From positions 186,001 through 250,000 of the forward strand of contig NZ_CAJFCN010000006.1 in the NCBI RefSeq assembly GCF_904063055.1: a stretch of DNA of 64,000 nt, given 5' to 3'. The position numbers and the translations under genes are program-made. Shown here piece after piece: positions 17,323-26,998 of this stretch. How positions within the stretch are numbered: the first letter of the stretch is position 1; each line of letters opens with the position of its first letter. Origin of the DNA: Pseudomonas paracarnis (GTDB lineage: Bacteria; Pseudomonadota; Gammaproteobacteria; Pseudomonadales; Pseudomonadaceae). Below the pieces are notes generated by a model, which worked only from the letters and a program-made list of their open reading frames with translations, searched no databases and was not told where the DNA came from.

Positions 17323-18538
17323 CAACACAGCGCTGCGGCTGCTGGTGGTGATTCAGTTGGTGTCGATGGGGGCGATGGAAATGAGCGGACCGTTCTGGCC
17401 GCTGCAAATCCAGACGCTGTTGGGCGTTGCCAATGCTCAGTACACCGGCCTGCTGTCTTCGCTGGTGTATGCCGGGCCGATGATGGCAGCGATGATCCTC
17501 ACGCCCATGTGGGGGAAGCTGGGCGACCGTACCGGCCATAAGCCCATGATCATCCGCGCGTTGCTGGCACTGGCGGTGTGTCAGGCGCTGGCTGCGATAA
17601 CGCCTGATCCGTGGTGGCTGGTGGTCATCCGCGTGGTGCAAGGTGCGTTGGCCGGCTTCATTGCAGCTGCCCAAGCCTACGCACTGGCCTGCTGCGGCGA
17701 CGGCGGACGGGGTCACATTCTTGCCAGGCTGCAATCAGCCACTGCCGTAGGCTCCCTGGCCGGGCCGGTATTGGGCGGCTGGCTCATGGACATATCCGGT
17801 TTCGCATTGCTGTGCTACAGCGCCACCGCCGTCTGCCTGTTGTGCGCGATAATCAGCGCGTTCTTGCCCAGCGACTCACCACGATCCAGACCTGCCCGCC
17901 CATCGAAGCCTGTCGCACTGCCCAAAGGCTGGCTTGGCGCGATGTTGGGAATCATCGTATTGATCCAGGCAGCCAGGATGATGCCGCAACCGTTTTACGC
18001 TTTATATGTTGCCGAGGTTTTGCAGGCGCCCGCGTGGCTGATCGGCGCCAGCTATGGCGCCAGCGCCTTGACCCTGGCACTGTCTGCGCCGTTATGGGGC
18101 CGCCTGTTCGATCGACATCAGCCAGCACATACGCTGCGCATCATCGAATGGGTCACCTGGGCCTGCGCCCTCACGCTGGCCTGCACGGCGCTGGCCAGTG
18201 AATGGTTGGGGTTCATCGCCAGCCGGTTGCTGTGGGGCGTGTGGCAGGGAGCTTTGCTGCCCGTGGCCTACACGCTGATCGCCAATACCGTCGCGTCCAG
18301 CCAGCAGGGTTTTGCCCTGGGCATGGGTAACAGCGCCGCCAAAGCAGGTGCGCTGTGCGGCGCCTTGATAGGCGGTATCGGCATGGGGTGGGTGGGCCTG
18401 GCGCACAGCTTCTGGCTGGTCGCACTGACCTATGCATTGGCCGCAGTGAGTATCCGCGCGATCCGTTCATATACGCGAGCGCCTGAGACACCCGATTTTT
18501 CTGTCAATACTTCTAATAACTCTGAGACAAACCCATGA
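17312..18538 (+). CDS. MFS transporter, probable siderophore exporter
   Basis: 408-residue major facilitator with about twelve hydrophobic segments and the loop motif GKLGDRTGHKP between segments 2 and 3. Sandwiched by overlap between the NIS synthetase and the TonB receptor, it is most likely the siderophore efflux pump, by analogy with LbtB/FslB-like proteins. It starts with ATG 17312 inside the end of the synthetase gene and ends ATGA with the receptor gene. Direction of transport is inferred only from context. Confidence 0.86.
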   Translation: MPTNNTALRLLVVIQLVSMGAMEMSGPFWPLQIQTLLGVANAQYTGLLSSLVYAGPMMAAMILTPMWGKLGDRTGHKPMIIRALLALAVCQALAAITPDPWWLVVIRVVQGALAGFIAAAQAYALACCGDGGRGHILARLQSATAVGSLAGPVLGGWLMDISGFALLCYSATAVCLLCAIISAFLPSDSPRSRPARPSKPVALPKGWLGAMLGIIVLIQAARMMPQPFYALYVAEVLQAPAWLIGASYGASALTLALSAPLWGRLFDRHQPAHTLRIIEWVTWACALTLACTALASEWLGFIASRLLWGVWQGALLPVAYTLIANTVASSQQGFALGMGNSAAKAGALCGALIGGIGMGWVGLAHSFWLVALTYALAAVSIRAIRSYTRAPETPDFSVNTSNNSETNP

Positions 18539-20655
18539 ATAAATCGCAATTGGCCGTTCTGCTGCCGCTTCTCGGCTCGATGAGTGCGCCCGCCTGGGCC
18601 GATCAGACAGAACAGACACAGGCAGCCCCGACCAGCCTGCAATTACAGGCAACAGTCGTATCGGCCACGCGCAGCGAAACCAGCATTGCGCAGATTCCAG
18701 GCTCAGTGCAGGTGATCAATGAAGCGCAAATCCGCCAGCAGACCGGGGCAGGACGTCGGGTCGCCGATATCCTCGGCCAACTGGTGCCTGGCATTGCCCC
18801 TTCCAGCGGCGGCATGAGCAACTTCGGCCAGACGCTTCGCGGGCGTAATACCCTGATCCTGATCGATGGGGTTTCACAAAACGCCACGCGCGATAACTTC
18901 CGCCAGCTCAACAGCGTGGCACCGGAAAGCATCGAGCGTATCGAAGTGATCTCCGGTGCCAGCAGTGTCTACGGCGCAGGCGCATCGGGCGGCATCATCA
19001 ACATCATCACCAAACGCAACCAAGGTGAAGACCTGGCGTTCAGCAGCAAGATCGGCATGACCGCCGGTAACAACCTCAGCCACAAGGGGTTCGCTTACCA
19101 GGCGTTCCAAAGCGCCACCGGGCGCAAGGGCCCGGTGGACTGGTACCTCTCGGGCAACACCGTGCAGCGCAACGATCAGTTCGACGGTAATGGCAAGCGC
19201 ATTCCCCAGGACACGTCCCAGGGCAGCAACATGGACACCGATACCTACGACCTGCAAGGTCGCTTCGGCTATGAGCTTGATGACGACAAGAAGATCAGCC
19301 TGTCGCTGCAAGACTACAAGGACGAACAAGACACCCGCTACACCAAGAACCCCCGCATCACCAGCAACGCAGTCGCCGTAAAAGGCCTGGACCTGGGCGA
19401 CCAACCCTACACCCACAACCAGGCGGTCAACCTCAACTACGCCGACAAGGATTTCTACGGCCAGGGCCTGCAGATCGAAAGCTACTGGCGGCGGGCCGAC
19501 GCCCTGTTCTTTCCAGACCTGTCCCGAGGCCGGGCAGGCGTGTCAGATAACAACAGCGTGCAGGACGTCTACGGCCTGCGTGCGGCGATCGAGACCCAGA
19601 TGCCGGACATCGGCCCGGCAACGGGCAACCTGGTATGGGGCGCGGACTACGACCATGAAACCTCACGCCAGCGTGGCGACCAATACCGGGTCAATGGCCT
19701 GACCTACACGAAAACCGGTACCACGTTCGAACTGGGTCCAGATATCGAGACCACCACCAAAGCCATCTTTGGCCAGCTCTCCTACGACATCGACAACTGG
19801 ACCTTGCGCGGTGGCGTACGTCGCGAATGGATTGAGAGTAAAGTCTCCGACAGCATCGCGTATGGCGAAATCGTCCAGACCGGCAACCGCGCGACACTGC
19901 CCGGTGGCACGCTCAAATACGATGACACGCTCTATAACCTCGGTGCGGTGTACCACCTGACCGACAACCAGGATGTGTTCGTCAACTTCAGCCAGGGCTT
20001 TTCCCTACCGGATATCCAGCGCTTCCTGCGTGACGTGAACAGCCAATACGATATCCAGGACCTCAATGCCCAGGCCTTGAAAGTCGATAGTTACGAGCTG
20101 GGCTGGCGTGGCGACTGGGACAAGTGGCAGGCCAGTGTCACCGCGTACGAAAACACCTCGGATGTCACGCAGTTCTATGATGCCAATGATCGTGTGCTGC
20201 GCCTGATCAATCAGAAAGAACGCGTACGTGGCGTCGAAACCGGCCTGACCTATATCATCAGCGACCAATGGTCCGTCGGCGGTACTTACGCTTACGCCAA
20301 AGGCGAGACCCAGCAGAACGGCAAGTGGATCGACCTGCCTGCCACCCGCATCTCCCCCGCCAAGACCACAGCCTTTGTCGGCTATGAGCGTGACGACTAC
20401 AGCCTGCGCTTGCAGGGTATGCGCCTGGCCAATTATGACGCGGCGGCCAAAGACAACAACGGCCGCGATATCCAGGGCTACACCCTGGTCGACTTGCTGG
20501 GCTCGGTAAGGCTACCGGTAGGCCGCCTCGAAGGTGCGGTGTACAACCTCACCAACCGCAACTACCAGAACATGTTCGCCCAGGCCAACGCCCGCGCACC
20601 GTACCCGAATGCCGAAGGTCGTACCTTCAGCCTGAGTTACGCAGTGGATTGGTAA
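18535..20655 (+). CDS. TonB-dependent siderophore receptor, IutA-like
   Basis: Outer-membrane ferric-siderophore receptor of 706 residues with signal peptide (MNKSQLAVLLPLLGSMSAPAWA). A TonB-box-like LQATVVSATR follows, then a plug domain (IPGSVQVINEAQIRQQ, LGQLVPGIAPSSGGMSNFGQ, SSVYGAGASGGIINIITKR), a beta-barrel and terminal aromatic residue W. The plug sequence is close to the IutA/RhtA group that takes up citrate-hydroxamates. There is no N-terminal signalling domain and no adjacent ECF sigma/anti-sigma pair, so regulation is expected through Fur alone. Last gene of the operon, followed by a terminator. Confidence 0.92.
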   Translation: MNKSQLAVLLPLLGSMSAPAWADQTEQTQAAPTSLQLQATVVSATRSETSIAQIPGSVQVINEAQIRQQTGAGRRVADILGQLVPGIAPSSGGMSNFGQTLRGRNTLILIDGVSQNATRDNFRQLNSVAPESIERIEVISGASSVYGAGASGGIINIITKRNQGEDLAFSSKIGMTAGNNLSHKGFAYQAFQSATGRKGPVDWYLSGNTVQRNDQFDGNGKRIPQDTSQGSNMDTDTYDLQGRFGYELDDDKKISLSLQDYKDEQDTRYTKNPRITSNAVAVKGLDLGDQPYTHNQAVNLNYADKDFYGQGLQIESYWRRADALFFPDLSRGRAGVSDNNSVQDVYGLRAAIETQMPDIGPATGNLVWGADYDHETSRQRGDQYRVNGLTYTKTGTTFELGPDIETTTKAIFGQLSYDIDNWTLRGGVRREWIESKVSDSIAYGEIVQTGNRATLPGGTLKYDDTLYNLGAVYHLTDNQDVFVNFSQGFSLPDIQRFLRDVNSQYDIQDLNAQALKVDSYELGWRGDWDKWQASVTAYENTSDVTQFYDANDRVLRLINQKERVRGVETGLTYIISDQWSVGGTYAYAKGETQQNGKWIDLPATRISPAKTTAFVGYERDDYSLRLQGMRLANYDAAAKDNNGRDIQGYTLVDLLGSVRLPVGRLEGAVYNLTNRNYQNMFAQANARAPYPNAEGRTFSLSYAVDW

Positions 20656-20674
20656 CAGGCTGCACGCTTAAAAC

Positions 20675-20702
20675 ACAAACCCCGCCGTTTGGCGGGGTTT
20701 GT
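20675..20702. terminator. Bidirectional rho-independent terminator
   Basis: ACAAACCCCGCC-GTTT-GGCGGGGTTTGT, a perfect 12-bp stem, between the convergent receptor and DUF2058 genes. Confidence 0.88.
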
Positions 20703-20715
20703 CGTTTCTAGCGGC

Positions 20716-21261
20716 TTACCACATCAGATCATCAGGGATCTGGTAAGCGGCGTACGGATCGTCTTCATCCGGCACCTGGCTTTCGGTGAGGATGTTGAGC
20801 TGCACGATACGCTCCGGAGCACGCTCCTGGATTTTGAGCGCCGCTTCGCGCGGGATCACCTCGTAGCCGCCACCGTGGTGCACGATCGCCAGGGAGCCGT
20901 TGCTCAGCTTGTTGCGCATCAGCGTGTTGACCGACAGGCGCTTGACCTTCTTGTCATCGACGAAGTTGTAGTAGTCCTCGGTGGTCAGCTTGGGCAGGCG
21001 CGAGGTCTCGATCAGTTGCTTGACCTGGGCGGTACGCGCCTTGGCCTCGGCTTTTTCCTGCTGCTGACGGTTCAGCTCCTGGTCACGCTTGACCTTCTCG
21101 GCGTGTGCCTCAGCGGCCAGGCGCGCCTGGGTATCATCGACTTCGGCCTGGCCCTTGTGGACCAGGCGCTGCTGTTTCTGCTTCTCTTTGCCGACCTGTT
21201 TGGCCTGCTTTTGGTTGACCAGACCTGCTTTGAGCAACTGGTCGCGAAGGGAAAGGCTCAT
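20716..21261 (-). CDS. DUF2058 family protein (YaiL-like)
   Basis: 181-residue, highly charged cytoplasmic protein beginning MSLSLRDQLLKAGLVNQKQAKQ. A Lys/Gln/Glu-rich middle (about 25-80) is likely a long helix or coiled coil, followed by a conserved C-terminal part (YYNFVDDKKVKRLSVN, NGSLAIVHHGGGYEVIPREA). This is the DUF2058 pattern; E. coli YaiL is the best-known relative and has been described as nucleoprotein-like. It lies 25 bases downstream of mazG on the same strand. Confidence 0.88.
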   Translation of the reverse strand: MSLSLRDQLLKAGLVNQKQAKQVGKEKQKQQRLVHKGQAEVDDTQARLAAEAHAEKVKRDQELNRQQQEKAEAKARTAQVKQLIETSRLPKLTTEDYYNFVDDKKVKRLSVNTLMRNKLSNGSLAIVHHGGGYEVIPREAALKIQERAPERIVQLNILTESQVPDEDDPYAAYQIPDDLMW

Positions 21262-21286
21262 GGTGCTTACTCACTTAGGCAGCTGC

Positions 21287-22120
21287 TCAACCGCAGCTGG
21301 ACACATTCTTTTCCTGGCGTTTGGCTTCGCCCCACAGGGCGTCCAACTCTTCGAGGGTGCAATCTTCTATGGGTTGGTGCGTATCGCGCAATGCCTGTTC
21401 GATAAATCGGAAACGTCGTTCGAACTTGGCATTGGCACCGCGCAAGGCGGTTTCCGGGTCGACCTTGAGGTGACGGGCCAGGTTGACCGCGGCAAACAGC
21501 AGGTCGCCGACTTCATCGGCGATGGCCGCCGAGTCGTTATCGGCCATGGCTTCGAGCACTTCGTCCAACTCTTCGCGCACGTTATCCACCACCGGCAACG
21601 CGGACGGCCAGTCGAAACCGACCTGGCTGGCGCGCTTTTGTAATTTGGCCGCACGGGATAACGACGGTAAGGCGGTGGGCACATCATCGAGCAGGGAGAG
21701 TTGCTCGGGAGCGTCGGACTTTTCTGCGCGCTCCTCAGCTTTGATCTGCTCCCAGCGTTCCTTGACCTGTTCTTCGCTCAACTGCGGGATATCCAGCGGT
21801 GCGTACAGGTCGCCGGTTGGGAACACGTGAGGATGCCGGCGAATCAACTTACGGGTGATGCCGTCGATCACGCCGGCAAATTCGAAGCGCCCTTCTTCCC
21901 GCGCCAGTTGGCTGTAATACACCACTTGGAACAGCAGGTCGCCCAACTCACCTTGCAGGTGATCGAAATCGCCGCGCTCGATGGCGTCGGCCACTTCATA
22001 GGCCTCCTCCAGCGTGTGCGGGACGATGGTCGCGTAGGTTTGCTTGATGTCCCACGGGCAGCCGTATTGCGGGTCGCGCAGGCGGCTCATCAGGTGCAGC
22101 AGGTCTTCGAGTGAATACAT
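21287..22120 (-). CDS. mazG: Nucleoside triphosphate pyrophosphohydrolase MazG
   Basis: Hydrolyses NTPs and dNTPs to monophosphate and pyrophosphate, cleaning non-canonical nucleotides and affecting ppGpp levels. The 277-residue protein has two MazG domains: the first with CPWDIKQTYATIVPHTLEEAYEV, EEAYEVADAIE and GELGDLLFQVVYYSQ, the second with EELDEVLEAM and DEVGDLLFAAVNLAR. Its place directly downstream of relA, separated by a REP pair, is the usual gammaproteobacterial order. Confidence 0.95.
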   Translation of the reverse strand: MYSLEDLLHLMSRLRDPQYGCPWDIKQTYATIVPHTLEEAYEVADAIERGDFDHLQGELGDLLFQVVYYSQLAREEGRFEFAGVIDGITRKLIRRHPHVFPTGDLYAPLDIPQLSEEQVKERWEQIKAEERAEKSDAPEQLSLLDDVPTALPSLSRAAKLQKRASQVGFDWPSALPVVDNVREELDEVLEAMADNDSAAIADEVGDLLFAAVNLARHLKVDPETALRGANAKFERRFRFIEQALRDTHQPIEDCTLEELDALWGEAKRQEKNVSSCG

Positions 22121-22146
22121 CGTATCTCTTTCCGCTGAAAATCCAA

Positions 22147-22234
22147 TGTGGGAGCTGGCTTGCCTGCGATGCTCGCGACTCGGTGCTTCAGTTAAACCGA
22201 GGTGATGCTATCGCAGGCAAGCCAGCTCCCACAT
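22147..22234. repeat. REP pair (REPIN) between relA and mazG
   Basis: Inverted arms 22147-22170 (tgtgggagctggcttgcctg...) and 22205-22234 (tgctatcgcaggcaagccag...). It may modulate read-through from relA into mazG, since both are on the minus strand. Confidence 0.88.
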
Positions 22235-22274
22235 GAAGCAGCTAACACAATTCAGTTCGCGCCCATCCAGCTAT

Positions 22275-24518
22275 TCATGGGGTGCGGTTGCGCCGGGTTT
22301 CGATGATGTTCGGCAACTGGGAAATCCGCCCCAGCAACCGTCCCAGTGCGTCCAACCCCGGAATCTCGATGGTCAGGGACATCAACGCAGTGTTGTCTTC
22401 CTTGTTCGAACGGGTGTTGACCGCCAGCACGTTGATCCGCTCGTTGAGCAGCACTTGCGAGACGTCACGCAGCAAGCCGGAACGGTCGTAGGCACGGATG
22501 ATAATGTCCACCGGATACGTGAGCACCGGCACCGGCCCCCAGCTGACCTGGATGATCCGCTCCGGTTCGCGCCCGCCCAGCTGCAGCACCGAGGCGCAGT
22601 CCTGGCGGTGAATGCTTACGCCACGGCCCTGGGTGATGTAGCCGACAATGGCGTCGCCCGGCAACGGCTGGCAGCAGCCGGCCATTTGCGTCATCAGGTT
22701 GCCCACGCCCTGGATCTGGATATCGCCACGCTTGCCCGGCTTGTAGCCAGTGGCTTTGCGCGGGATCAGCTCCAGCTGTTCGTTGCCGCGCTCAGGCTCG
22801 ACCAGTTGCTGGGCCAGGTTGACCAGTTGCGCCAGGCGCAGGTCGCCCGCGCCGAGGGCGGCAAACATGTCTTCGGCGATCTTCATGTTGGCCTTTTCGG
22901 CCAGCTTGTCGAAGTCCACCTGAGGCAGGCCCAGGCGCGCCAGTTCGCGTTCAAGCAAGGTCTTGCCGGCGGCGACGTTCTGGTCACGCGCCTGTAGCTT
23001 GAACCAGTGGACGATCTTCGCCCGCGCCCGCGAAGTGGTGATGTAACCCAGGTTCGGGTTCAGCCAGTCGCGGCTCGGCGTACCGTGCTTGCTGGTGATG
23101 ATCTCGACCTGTTCACCGGTTTGCAGGCTGTAGTTGAGCGGCACGATGCGCCCGTTGATCTTGGCGCCGCGGCAGTTATGCCCGATTTCGGTGTGCACGC
23201 GGTAGGCAAAGTCCAGCGGCGTGGCGCCCTTGGGCAAGTCGATGGCGTGGCCGTCAGGCGTGAAGATATAGACCCGGTCCGGCTCGATATCCACCCGCAG
23301 TTGCTCGGCTAGGCCGCCGATGTCGCCGAGTTCTTCGTGCCATTCCAGCACTTGGCGCAGCCAGGAGATCTTCTCTTCGTACTGGTTGGACCCGGCCTTG
23401 ACGTCGGTGCCCTTGTAGCGCCAGTGCGCGCACACCCCCAGCTCGGCCTCTTCGTGCATGGCGTGGGTGCGGATCTGCACTTCCAGCACCTTGCCTTCAG
23501 GGCCGATCACGGCGGTGTGCAGCGAGCGGTAGCCGTTTTCCTTGGGGTTGGCGATATAGTCGTCAAATTCCTTGGGGATGTGGCGCCACAGGGTGTGGAC
23601 GATACCCAGCGCGGTGTAGCAGTCGCGCATTTCCGGCACCAGCACGCGCACCGCACGCACGTCGTAGATCTGGCTGAAGGCCAGGCCCTTGCGCTGCATT
23701 TTGCGCCAGATGGAATAGATGTGCTTGGCGCGGCCGCTGATGTCCGCGTCCACGCCGGTGGCCTGCAGCTCCGAACGCAACTGGCCCATCACGTCGCTGA
23801 TAAAGCGCTCGCGGTCCAGGCGCCGCTCATGCAGCAGCGTGGCGATCTGTTTGTACTGGTCAGGTTCCAGGTAGCGGAAGGACAAATCCTCCAGCTCCCA
23901 CTTGATATGGCCGATGCCCAGGCGATGGGCCAGCGGCGCGTAGATGTCGAAGACTTCGCGGGCCACACGGTTGCGCTTTTCGTCATCGGCGGTCTTCACC
24001 GCACGGATCGCGCAGGTACGCTCGGCCAGCTTGATCAGGGCGACGCGTACGTCGTCGACCATCGCTACCAGCATTTTGCGCAGGTTCTCTACCTGGCCCT
24101 GGGTGCCCAGCACCATCGACTGCCGCGGGCTGAGGCTGGCGCTAATGGCCGCCATGCGCAGCACGCCGTCGATCAGCTTGGCCACCACCGAACCGAAACG
24201 CTGGCCAACGGTGGCCAACGGAATATGCCCTTCGCGTACGCCGCGATAGAGCACGGCGGCGATCAGCGAATCCTGGTCCAGCTTGAGATCGGCCAGGATC
24301 TCGGCGATTTCCAGGCCAGTGCGAAAACTTGAAGTGCCTTCGGCCCACAGGTTCTTGGCCGCATTGTCTTGCTGTTCAGACTCACGAGCGAACTCGCAGG
24401 CTGCTTTCAAGGCTTCACGGTCCAGTGCCGGGTCGACACTGACGGCATGATCCAGCCATGCCTCGAGATTGATACTGCCGTCGGTGTTGATCGGCTGGTG
24501 TGCTCTCACCTGTACCAT
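22275..24518 (-). CDS. relA: GTP pyrophosphokinase RelA
   Basis: Ribosome-associated (p)ppGpp synthetase of the stringent response. The 747-residue protein starts MVQVRAHQPINTDGSINLEA. It has a degenerate, inactive-type HD region, a synthetase domain (FDDYIANPKENGYRSLHTAV, VLEVQIRTHAMHEEAELGVC), a TGS domain (YIFTPDGHAIDLPKGATPLD), a zinc-finger region with TQMAGCCQPLPGDAIVGYI, and a C-terminal ACT/RRM domain. The ATG at 24518 gives the family's usual start; a longer frame to 24563 is rejected. Transcribed towards mazG. Confidence 0.96.
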   Translation of the reverse strand: MVQVRAHQPINTDGSINLEAWLDHAVSVDPALDREALKAACEFARESEQQDNAAKNLWAEGTSSFRTGLEIAEILADLKLDQDSLIAAVLYRGVREGHIPLATVGQRFGSVVAKLIDGVLRMAAISASLSPRQSMVLGTQGQVENLRKMLVAMVDDVRVALIKLAERTCAIRAVKTADDEKRNRVAREVFDIYAPLAHRLGIGHIKWELEDLSFRYLEPDQYKQIATLLHERRLDRERFISDVMGQLRSELQATGVDADISGRAKHIYSIWRKMQRKGLAFSQIYDVRAVRVLVPEMRDCYTALGIVHTLWRHIPKEFDDYIANPKENGYRSLHTAVIGPEGKVLEVQIRTHAMHEEAELGVCAHWRYKGTDVKAGSNQYEEKISWLRQVLEWHEELGDIGGLAEQLRVDIEPDRVYIFTPDGHAIDLPKGATPLDFAYRVHTEIGHNCRGAKINGRIVPLNYSLQTGEQVEIITSKHGTPSRDWLNPNLGYITTSRARAKIVHWFKLQARDQNVAAGKTLLERELARLGLPQVDFDKLAEKANMKIAEDMFAALGAGDLRLAQLVNLAQQLVEPERGNEQLELIPRKATGYKPGKRGDIQIQGVGNLMTQMAGCCQPLPGDAIVGYITQGRGVSIHRQDCASVLQLGGREPERIIQVSWGPVPVLTYPVDIIIRAYDRSGLLRDVSQVLLNERINVLAVNTRSNKEDNTALMSLTIEIPGLDALGRLLGRISQLPNIIETRRNRTP

Positions 24519-24638
24519 CTTGCTTACCTTCCCTACGACGCACCTTCGATGCGCCAAAATCATCGCCGACTTTACTGCGAGCTCCGTGGCAGTGTTCAGG
24601 CCCTGGAGAACGCAGGCCAGTCGGATTAAACGGGCATC

Positions 24639-25991
24639 CTAGCCCGCTTCAAATAACGCCATGGCCTCGACATGCGCGGTCTGCGGAAACATGTCGAGGA
24701 TCCCGGCACGCTTTAGCCGGTAGCCTTGCTTGACCAACTCAACCGTGTCCCGCGCCAGCGTGGCTGGGTTGCAGGACACATACACCAGGCGCTTGGCCCC
24801 CAAGGCGGCGAGTTTGCGCACAACCTCCAGGGCACCATCGCGGGGTGGGTCCAAGAGTACCGCAGAAAAGCCCTGTTTGGCCCATTCTGCGTCGGTCAAA
24901 GGCTGGGACAAATCGGCCTGAAAAAACTGTGCGTTATGCAAATGGTTGCTGACGGCATTGAGGGCCGCACGGTCCACCATGGCCTGTACGCCCTCCACCG
25001 CCACCACTTCGCGTACGTGGCGAGCCAGTGGCAGGGCGAAATTGCCCAGGCCGCAAAACAGGTCCAGTACCCGTTCGTCGGCTTGTGGCGCCAGCCATTG
25101 CAGGGCTTGGGCGACCATCGCCTGGTTGACCCCGGCGTTGACCTGCACAAAGTCGCCCGGACGGTACGCCAGCTCCAGATCCCACGCCTCCAAACGGAAG
25201 CCCAGGGCCTGACCCGGCTCGACGGGCTCCGGCTGCCCTTCCCCGTGCAGCCACAATTGGGCGTCATGGAAGGTGCAGAATTCCTTGAGGATCTGCAGGT
25301 CAGCCTCGGACAACGGCGCCATATGCCGCAGCAACACGGCGATGGACGAACCGCTGAACAACTCGACATGCCCCAACGCCTGCGGTTTGCTCAAGCGACG
25401 CAGCATCGCTGGCAAACGCTGCATGATCGGTTGCAAGGCCTGTACCAGCACCGGGCAATCATCGATAGCGACGATGTCTTGGCTGGCCACAGCGCGAAAA
25501 CCCACTTCGAGTTGCTTCGCCTTGGCGTCCCAACGCACGGCTACGCGGGCGCGGCGCCGATAACCGAACTCCGGCCCGCTCAACGGCGCGGCCCACTCTT
25601 GCGGTTCGACACCTGCCACCCGCGACAGTTGCTCGGCGAGCATGCGCTGTTTCAGGGCAAGTTGCTGGTCATGAGGCAGATGCTGCACGCTGCAGCCGCC
25701 ACAGCGGCCAACATGAGCGCAGGGCGCAGGGCGCCGCAGCTCACTCGCCTGGAACACCCGCTCGGTGCGCGCCTCGACCACTTTGCCATGGGCGCCCAAC
25801 ACCCGTGCTTCCACCTCTTCGCCGGCCAACGCACCAGTCACAAACCAGGTGCGGCCTTCAAAGAACACGATGCCTCGGCCATCATTGGCCAGGCGCTCGA
25901 TGGTCAGGCGTTGTTTCTTGCCCACCGGGATCTGCGGGGCCCGGCTGCCGCCCGTTGGCTGGAAGCGCAAGCCTCTCTCGTGCTTGGCCAT
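24639..25991 (-). CDS. rlmD: 23S rRNA (uracil-1939-C5)-methyltransferase RlmD
   Basis: SAM-dependent methylation of U1939 in 23S rRNA. The 450-residue protein has a TRAM domain ([21 protein letters not shown], about 28-85) and iron-sulfur cysteines in [10 protein letters not shown]. The methyltransferase core shows [16 protein letters not shown], and the catalytic Cys is in [13 protein letters not shown]. The start codon overlaps the cysM stop by one base (TGATG). In pseudomonads the order cysM-rlmD-relA is conserved, as here. Confidence 0.95.
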   Translation of the reverse strand: MAKHERGLRFQPTGGSRAPQIPVGKKQRLTIERLANDGRGIVFFEGRTWFVTGALAGEEVEARVLGAHGKVVEARTERVFQASELRRPAPCAHVGRCGGCSVQHLPHDQQLALKQRMLAEQLSRVAGVEPQEWAAPLSGPEFGYRRRARVAVRWDAKAKQLEVGFRAVASQDIVAIDDCPVLVQALQPIMQRLPAMLRRLSKPQALGHVELFSGSSIAVLLRHMAPLSEADLQILKEFCTFHDAQLWLHGEGQPEPVEPGQALGFRLEAWDLELAYRPGDFVQVNAGVNQAMVAQALQWLAPQADERVLDLFCGLGNFALPLARHVREVVAVEGVQAMVDRAALNAVSNHLHNAQFFQADLSQPLTDAEWAKQGFSAVLLDPPRDGALEVVRKLAALGAKRLVYVSCNPATLARDTVELVKQGYRLKRAGILDMFPQTAHVEAMALFEAG

Positions 25992-26893
25992 CAGTTGGGT
26001 TCGTCGAAAATGCCGGTCGACAGGTAACGGTCGCCTCGGTCACAGATGATCGCGACGATCACCGCGTTTTCCACTTCTTTGGACAAGCGCAACATACCGG
26101 CCACGGCGCCACCGGAGGACACGCCGCAGAAGATGCCTTCTTCACGGGCCAGGCGGCGCGTGGTGTCTTCGGCTTCGCGCTGGGCCATGTCGATGATGCG
26201 GTCTACCCGCGTGGCGTTGTAGATCTTCGGCAAATATTCTTCGGGCCAACGACGAATACCCGGGATGGCCGCGCCTTCCATCGGTTGCAGGCCGACGATC
26301 TGAATCGCTGGGTTCTGCTCCTTGAGGTAGCGCGAGTTGCCCATGATGGTACCGGTGGTGCCCATGGAGCTGACGAAGTGGGTGATGGTGCCCTGGGTCT
26401 GGCGCCAGATCTCCGGGCCGGTGCTGGTGTAGTGCGCCTCGGGGTTGTCGCCGTTGGCGAACTGATCGAGCACCACGCCACGGCCTTCGGCGGCCATGCG
26501 CTCGGCAAGATCGCGGGCGCCTTCCATGCCTTCTTCCTGAGTCACCAGGATCAGTTGGGCACCATAGGCGGTCATCGCCGCCTTGCGCTCGGCACTGCCG
26601 TTGTCGGGCATGATCAGCACCATCTTGTAACCCTTGATCGCTGCGGCCATGGCCAGGGCGATCCCGGTGTTACCGGAGGTGGCTTCGATCAGGGTGTCGC
26701 CGGGTTTGATCTGCCCACGCAACTCGGCGCGGGCGATCATCGACAGTGCCGGGCGGTCTTTGACGGAGCCGGCCGGGTTGTTGCCCTCGAGTTTGAGCAA
26801 CAGGGTATTGCTGGTTTCACCCGCCATGCGTTGCAAGCGGACCAGGGGCGTGTTGCCGACACAATCGGCGATTGTTGGGTACTGCAAGGTCAT
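25991..26893 (-). CDS. cysM: O-acetylserine sulfhydrylase B CysM
   Basis: PLP enzyme making cysteine (or S-sulfocysteine) from O-acetylserine. The 300-residue protein has [10 protein letters not shown], the PLP lysine in [13 protein letters not shown], and the phosphate-binding [31 protein letters not shown] lies near the C-terminus. Length and the arrangement fit CysM rather than CysK. It is upstream of and overlaps rlmD. Confidence 0.93.
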   Translation of the reverse strand: MTLQYPTIADCVGNTPLVRLQRMAGETSNTLLLKLEGNNPAGSVKDRPALSMIARAELRGQIKPGDTLIEATSGNTGIALAMAAAIKGYKMVLIMPDNGSAERKAAMTAYGAQLILVTQEEGMEGARDLAERMAAEGRGVVLDQFANGDNPEAHYTSTGPEIWRQTQGTITHFVSSMGTTGTIMGNSRYLKEQNPAIQIVGLQPMEGAAIPGIRRWPEEYLPKIYNATRVDRIIDMAQREAEDTTRRLAREEGIFCGVSSGGAVAGMLRLSKEVENAVIVAIICDRGDRYLSTGIFDEPN

Positions 26894-26998
26894 GGCGTAT
26901 TCGCAATCCAGACTGCGGGGCGCACATCATACCGGGAAAGGCCGGCGGGCCATATCACGCAAAGTGTGGTGCTTATGGCTTAAAGGCATAAGCCGGGT

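Noticed and set aside
22233..24332. Several long plus-strand frames opposite relA
   Set aside because: All mirror the codon bias of relA and contain no recognisable domain.
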